A DNA stretch of 64,000 nucleotides from Paraburkholderia translucens (lineage in GTDB: Bacteria; Pseudomonadota; Gammaproteobacteria; Burkholderiales; Burkholderiaceae): contig NZ_JAJITC010000010.1 in assembly GCF_020881035.1 (NCBI RefSeq), forward strand, positions 62,001 to 126,000. The letters run 5' to 3'. How positions within the stretch are numbered: position 1 is the first letter of the stretch; each line of letters begins with the position of its first letter. Below the pieces are notes generated by a model. It saw only the letters and a program-made list of their open reading frames with translations. It ran no database searches and was not told the DNA's origin. A program made the position numbers and the translations under genes. Below, one piece after another: positions 59,905 through 64,000 of this stretch.

Positions 59905-61596
59905 TCAGCGCGTGGATGAGCGGCGCGCGTGCCATGCGGCGACCACGCGATCGAGATTGAAGAACATCCGCTCGCGGCCGAGCGTTGTGCCGAGCGGCGA
60001 ACGCTGGACCATCGCGAGTACTTCGGGATTCAGACCCACGAGCCACAACTCGATACCTCGCTGGCGCAACTCCTTCTCCGCATCCGTCAACATTTTCAGC
60101 GCGGTGTACTCGAGATCGGACACCGCGCGCAAATGCAGCGCGACGATGCTCGGCTGATATTGCTCGATCAGCGCGCGAATTTTCTGCTTTACCCGTTCGG
60201 CGTTGGCGAAGAAGATCGGCCCTTCAGGCCGCAACATCAGCAGTGCGGGAAAGACCTCGTCGTCGGGATGCTCGGCGGACACGGGCCGGAACACGTTGGT
60301 GCCGGGCTTGCGGCGCAACACGCGTACCGGCGGGTCGGACGTATGGTGCGCGAGGGCGACCAGCGAAACGACGATCGCGGCGAGGATGCCCGGCAGCGTG
60401 CCCAGCAGCACGACGCCGACCAGCGCGACCACGGCCCAGATGAACTCGGTGCGCCGCACCGCGACGATCGCGCGGAACTCCGCCGGCTCGATCAGGCCGA
60501 TCGAATAGACGATCACGATCGCCGCCATCGTCGCTTGCGGCATCAGGCCGATCAAAGGTGCGAGCAGCAGCATCGTGCCCAGCGTGACCGTAGCCGTGGC
60601 CAGCCCGGCAAGCTGGCTGCGCGCGCCGACCATCCGGTTGACAGCCGTCTGCGTGGTGCCGCCGCCGGCCGGCATCGAGCCGAGCAGGGCGCCACCCACA
60701 TTGGCCAGTCCGATCGCCAGCAATTCGCGGCTGGCATTCGGCACCGGTTCGCCGCGCTCGACGAACGCCCGCCCCGACGCGATCGTTTCGGTGAAGCTCA
60801 TCAGTGCGATGCCGGCGGCCGCCGGCGCGAGCGACGCGACCAGCGCAAAGTCAGGCAGGCTCACCGACGGCAGGCCGGTCGGCACGTACCCGACGATCTC
60901 GACGCCATGAAGTTGCAGGCTCAGCACGCTCACGCCGCCGATGCCGAACGCGACAGCGAACAGCGGCGCGGGTGCCCGCGGAAAGAAATGCTCGATCGCC
61001 ACCAGCACGGCCGCGGTCGCTATTCCGAGCGCGAGCGTCGTCGCCGACGCATGCGGTATACCGGAGACGATCGCCAGTACGTTGTGAACGAACGAGCCTT
61101 TGACGAAATGAATGCCGAGCAGCTTCGGCAACTGATCGAGCACGATCACCACCGCGAGACCGGCCTTGAAGCCGGTCAACACCGGGTCGGAAATGAAGTT
61201 GGCGACGAAGCCGAGGCGCAGCACTCCGGCAACCGCGAGCATCGCGCCGACCATCAGCGTCAACGTCGCGCACGCGCTCAGCAGCGCCGCCGCGCCGCCG
61301 GCCGGGGCCACGCGGCCGAGCGCGGCTGCGCTCAGGATCGCGATGGTTGCGGTGGTGCTCACGCTGAGCGGGCGCGAAGTGCCGAGCAACGCGTAGATCA
61401 CCATCGGCACGAAGGCCGTATAAAGCCCGACCTGCACGGGCAATCCCGCGACACTCGCGTAGGCCATCGCCTTCGGCAGCACGACCGCTGCGGCGGAGAC
61501 ACCGGCGAGCAGGTCCGGCTTGATCCACATTCGCCGGTAGCCGTGCGTCCATTCGAGCAGCGGACTTCGAAAGCCGCTGACGGGAGCCCGTTTCAT
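59905..61596 (-). CDS. SulP-family anion transporter with STAS domain
   Basis: A 563-residue inner-membrane carrier. The transport domain has about twelve to fourteen helices with 'GVSAAAVVLPKAMAYASVAGLP' (key part 'PKAMAYASVAGLP'), 'NFISDPVLTGFKAGLAVVI' and 'NVGGALLGSMPAGGGTTQTAVN'. The C-terminal STAS domain runs from about 445 ('FANAERVKQKIRALI', 'HLRAVSDLEYTALKMLTD'). Members carry sulfate, bicarbonate or dicarboxylates; which one cannot be told. Its ATG overlaps the preceding gene's stop by four bases. Convergent with the RND permease. Confidence 0.9.
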   Translation of the reverse strand: MKRAPVSGFRSPLLEWTHGYRRMWIKPDLLAGVSAAAVVLPKAMAYASVAGLPVQVGLYTAFVPMVIYALLGTSRPLSVSTTATIAILSAAALGRVAPAGGAAALLSACATLTLMVGAMLAVAGVLRLGFVANFISDPVLTGFKAGLAVVIVLDQLPKLLGIHFVKGSFVHNVLAIVSGIPHASATTLALGIATAAVLVAIEHFFPRAPAPLFAVAFGIGGVSVLSLQLHGVEIVGYVPTGLPSVSLPDFALVASLAPAAAGIALMSFTETIASGRAFVERGEPVPNASRELLAIGLANVGGALLGSMPAGGGTTQTAVNRMVGARSQLAGLATATVTLGTMLLLAPLIGLMPQATMAAIVIVYSIGLIEPAEFRAIVAVRRTEFIWAVVALVGVVLLGTLPGILAAIVVSLVALAHHTSDPPVRVLRRKPGTNVFRPVSAEHPDDEVFPALLMLRPEGPIFFANAERVKQKIRALIEQYQPSIVALHLRAVSDLEYTALKMLTDAEKELRQRGIELWLVGLNPEVLAMVQRSPLGTTLGRERMFFNLDRVVAAWHARRSSTR

Positions 61597-62387
61597 GCGC
61601 GTTGCGCCTCACCGGCGTCGACCCGCACGACCATCGCGCGCGCAACGATGTCGTTCTGATCGATCACGGTCGACGCTCCTGCTTTTTGCAGCAGCATCCT
61701 GCGCAGTTCGTTCTCGCCCGACACGACGATCCGCAGATGCGGATTGAGCGTGTGCGCGACCAGCGTGATTTCCAGGTTGCTGTTGGGATCGGAGCCGGTC
61801 ACGAAAAGCGCGCTGGCGGTATCGAGCCGCGCGCGTTCGAGCACATCGTCGAACGAATTGTGATCGCCGAGCATCACCATGTAGCCGAGCCGGGAGGCCT
61901 TGTCAGCCTGCTTCGCGTCGGAGTCGAGCACGAGCACGGCAGATCCCGCCTCCCGCAGGCGGGCGGCGACCATCTGCCCGACCGGGCTGAACGGGCACAC
62001 GACGACATGGTTGCTCAGCGTTTCCAGCTTGCGTTCCATGACCCTGTTCTCCCAAAAGACCATCACATCGTCGCCCGACAGCATCCCCGCAAGCTGGCGC
62101 AACGCGTAGCCGGCCACCACCATCGTGACGATGATGGCGGCCAGCATGAACACCTTCTGGTCCGCGTTGAAGTCGGAAAAGTCGCCGAGTGTCGTGATCA
62201 GATTGATCGCGTCCCAGAACGCCGTGAACAACTTCGCGCCGGCCGGGGCCTCGCTGTGGTCGAGCAGCGCGATCCCCAGCGTCGACGCGAGCAGCACCAG
62301 CAATAGCAGCCCGAGCGCAAGATGTGCGCGGCGCCGCCATTCCTTGATGCGCAGACCACCCAGCCGTGGTTCCTCGATCCGGTACAT
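61593..62387 (-). CDS. ion-channel-like protein with TrkA-N (RCK) domain, degenerate filter
   Basis: A 264-residue protein shaped like a two-helix K+ channel: TM1 near residues 22-43, a pore helix with 'FWDAINLITTLGDFSDFN', TM2 'VFMLAAIIVTMVVAGYALRQ', then a cytoplasmic Rossmann-like RCK domain from about 122 ('NHVVVCPFSPVGQMVAARLREAG', key part 'VVVCPFSPVGQ'). The selectivity filter reads TTLGDF instead of T-V-G-Y-G, and the nucleotide motif lacks its first glycines, so potassium selectivity is doubtful. The ATG at 62387 has GAGGG upstream. It overlaps the SulP gene and follows the PPK2 gene by 152 bp. Confidence 0.75.
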   Translation of the reverse strand: MYRIEEPRLGGLRIKEWRRRAHLALGLLLLVLLASTLGIALLDHSEAPAGAKLFTAFWDAINLITTLGDFSDFNADQKVFMLAAIIVTMVVAGYALRQLAGMLSGDDVMVFWENRVMERKLETLSNHVVVCPFSPVGQMVAARLREAGSAVLVLDSDAKQADKASRLGYMVMLGDHNSFDDVLERARLDTASALFVTGSDPNSNLEITLVAHTLNPHLRIVVSGENELRRMLLQKAGASTVIDQNDIVARAMVVRVDAGEAQRA

Positions 62388-62539
62388 TCCGATTGGCCCT
62401 CGAACTCGTCGTTTGGCGCAACCGGGGCTGTCGTCGACACGCCCCATTGCGCGCACCGGGCGAAGCCTGACGCGGGGCCGGGAGCGATCCACGCAGCCGA
62501 CGCGCGACAGGCGTCGTTGCCCGCCATTGCAACGCCACT

Positions 62540-63385
62540 TCAGAACTTCTCGGGCACGTACCTGAAAGGGTGGCCTGACTCGCGATAGCCTTCGGCCTTC
62601 TGCCGCGGCGGCAACGAAACCTTCTTGCGCGGCAAAGCCTCGTACGGAATTTTGCTGAGCAGATGACTGATCACGTTGAGACGCGTGCGTCGTTTGTCGT
62701 CGGCGTTCGCGACGTACCACGGCGAGTACTCGGTGTCGGTCATCGTGAACATCGCGTCGCGCGCACGGGAATAGTCGTACCAGCGCCGATACGATTCGAG
62801 ATCCATCGGCGAAAGCTTCCAGGTTTTGCGTTCGTCGTGAATGCGCGCTTCGAGTCTGCGCGTCTGCTCTTCGGGGCCGATTTCGAGCCAATACTTGAGC
62901 AGGATGAGTCCGGAGTCGATGAATGCGCGCTCGACCAGCGGTGTCGCCATCATGAACATCTGCACTTCGGCCTCGGTGCAAAAGCCCATCACCCGTTCGA
63001 CCCCTGCACGGGTGTACCAGCTACGATCGAACACGACGACTTCGCCGGCCGCCGGCAGGTGCGGAAGATAGCGTTGAAAGTACATCTGGGTTTTTTCGCG
63101 GTCGGTCGGCGCCGGCAGCGCGACGACGCGGAAAACGCGCGGACTGACACGCTCGGTCAGCGCCTTGATCACGCCGCCCTTGCCGGCGCCGTCGCGCCCT
63201 TCGAACACGATGCAGACCTTCGCGCCGGTTCGCACCACCCATTCCTGCAGCTTGACCAGTTCGACGTGCAGCAACGCCAGTTCCTTTTCGTACGCTTTCT
63301 TGCCCGGCCTCGCGGCTGCTTTGGTGCCCGGCTTGCTGCCTGCTTTCTCGCCGTGCGGCTTCACCTCATTGCGGAACTCGGACAT
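62540..63385 (-). CDS. polyphosphate kinase 2 (PPK2) family protein
   Basis: A 281-residue PPK2, which moves phosphate between polyphosphate and nucleotides. Walker A 'FEGRDGAGKGGVIKAL' is near residue 65, the lid and Walker B region 'VVVFDRSWYTRAGVERVMGF' near 118, and 'WLEIGPEEQTRRLEARIHD' follows. The N-terminal 35 residues are Lys/Gly-rich and variable. GAGGAG precedes the ATG at 63385; upstream codons are not family-like. First of three reverse-strand genes with the channel-like protein and SulP. Confidence 0.93.
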   Translation of the reverse strand: MSEFRNEVKPHGEKAGSKPGTKAAARPGKKAYEKELALLHVELVKLQEWVVRTGAKVCIVFEGRDGAGKGGVIKALTERVSPRVFRVVALPAPTDREKTQMYFQRYLPHLPAAGEVVVFDRSWYTRAGVERVMGFCTEAEVQMFMMATPLVERAFIDSGLILLKYWLEIGPEEQTRRLEARIHDERKTWKLSPMDLESYRRWYDYSRARDAMFTMTDTEYSPWYVANADDKRRTRLNVISHLLSKIPYEALPRKKVSLPPRQKAEGYRESGHPFRYVPEKF

Positions 63386-63590
63386 GGCTTCGTCTCCTCG
63401 ACAGCGGATCGTATAGCGCGGCAATCAGGAGGGCTAACTGCGGCAAATCGGCGATTCGGCAATTCACGTTCGTGCCTGCATCGACGTGATCCGACGCATC
63501 ATGCGACGAGGTCGCGCCCCACTTGCGCTTGCAATGGTCATGTCTGGAAGACTGCGCCACCGCATAGGGGATGGTTTTGATGCAGATCAA

Positions 63591-64000
63591 GGGCGGTCGG
63601 TGGAATCGGTCAGCAGCACCATGAGCCAGGTGCGTGATGCAATCCAGCGTGTGTCGGACATCGTCTCGGAAATCTCGGCCGCGTCGGACGAACAGACGCG
63701 CGGCATCGAGCAGGTCAATCAGGCCGTCAGCCAGATGGACGAAGTGACGCAGCAGAACGCGGCGCTGGTTGAACAGGCGGCAGCTGCCGCTCGATCCCTC
63801 GAGGAGCAGTCTGTTTCCCTCAGAGACGCCGCGGCGGTGTTCACGCTCGCAGACGGTGTTGCCGCCTCACCCACGGGACGCAGTCGCCCGGAAGCTGCCA
63901 GCGTCCGGGCAGCGGCCGCAGCGAGAACGCCGTCCGACCCGTCACGTGCGATGCGTGGAAACGCCAGCGCTACGCGGGCTCCAGCGAGTGCTAGCGCGGG
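63591..64000 (+). pseudogene. methyl-accepting chemotaxis protein, 3' portion only
   Basis: The frame through the right edge reads 'VRDAIQRVSDIVSEISAASD', 'EQTRGIEQVNQAVSQMDEVT', 'QQNAALVEQAAAAARSLEEQ', the distal arm of the MCP signalling hairpin, followed by an Ala/Arg/Ser-rich tail still open at 64000. The sensor domain, membrane helices, HAMP and the hairpin tip with the CheA/CheW-binding 'E-F-x-V-V-A-x-E-V-R' motif are all missing upstream. In-frame ATGs at 63501 and 63540 have no good ribosome site. It is a truncated copy rather than a gene cut by the window, because the missing part should lie to the left. Confidence 0.75.

Noticed and set aside
1..64000. Insertion sequences, prophage, tRNA or rRNA genes
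   Set aside because: No transposase, integrase or phage genes, no flanking repeats and no recognisable tRNA or rRNA segments were seen.

Overview
The window is GC-rich and tightly packed, and it carries no rRNA, tRNA, CRISPR array or insertion sequence that I can see. The gene content points to a soil or plant-associated Burkholderiaceae, most likely Paraburkholderia: two Gram-negative porins beginning with the '...AHAQSSVTLYG' type N-terminus, a C-P lyase operon, L-arabonate, tetronate and beta-ketoadipate catabolism, a membrane PQQ glucose dehydrogenase and many LysR/GntR/IclR regulators. The genus is an inference; no marker gene is present.

Layout. 1-9.2 kb: a catabolic cluster behind a divergent AraC-type regulator (cut by the left edge), with beta-keto acid cleavage enzyme, MFS transporter, quinone oxidoreductase, Fe(II)/2-oxoglutarate dioxygenase, small serine hydrolase, Rieske protein, acyl-CoA ligase, porin and BON protein. 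Its substrate is not recognisable. 9.2-15.3 kb: a DUF1801 remnant, L-arabonate dehydratase, a second porin, an AstE-like deacylase and an amino-acid-binding protein. 15.9-19 kb: a PotD-like binding protein translationally coupled to a membrane diguanylate cyclase. 19-27.2 kb: phnGHIJKLM facing phnF-DUF1045-phnN across a palindromic operator; phnM has an in-frame TGA. 27.2-36.6 kb: an M20 amidohydrolase, a PcaR/PcaU-type IclR regulator, a FadR-type regulator with ltnD-otnK-otnC-otnI-denD (four-carbon sugar acids to dihydroxyacetone phosphate), and pcaF behind a strong promoter and a PcaU-like three-repeat site. 36.7-42.4 kb: exported proteins (one with three 55-residue repeats), a LysR-histidine kinase pair and an aldo/keto reductase. 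42.1-47.9 kb: glucose dehydrogenase and small stress-type proteins among damaged genes: a LysR tail, a frameshifted DUF2795 gene and an in-frame CydA'-'CydB chimera. 48.1-53.9 kb: a HAD-HerA-like fusion, a small hydrolase with an Lrp regulator, and a PHA-synthase-like DUF3141 protein. 54-59.9 kb: a tripartite RND efflux operon. 59.9-64 kb: a PPK2 kinase, a degenerate channel-like protein and a SulP transporter, then the 3' end of a chemotaxis receptor at the right edge.

The most informative points are the CydA/CydB deletion chimera, the stop codon in phnM, the binding protein/diguanylate cyclase pair (same logic as NspS-MbaA of Vibrio), the HAD-HerA fusion, the unassigned cleavage-enzyme/dioxygenase/Rieske/ligase cluster, and the operator sites of the phn and pca genes.
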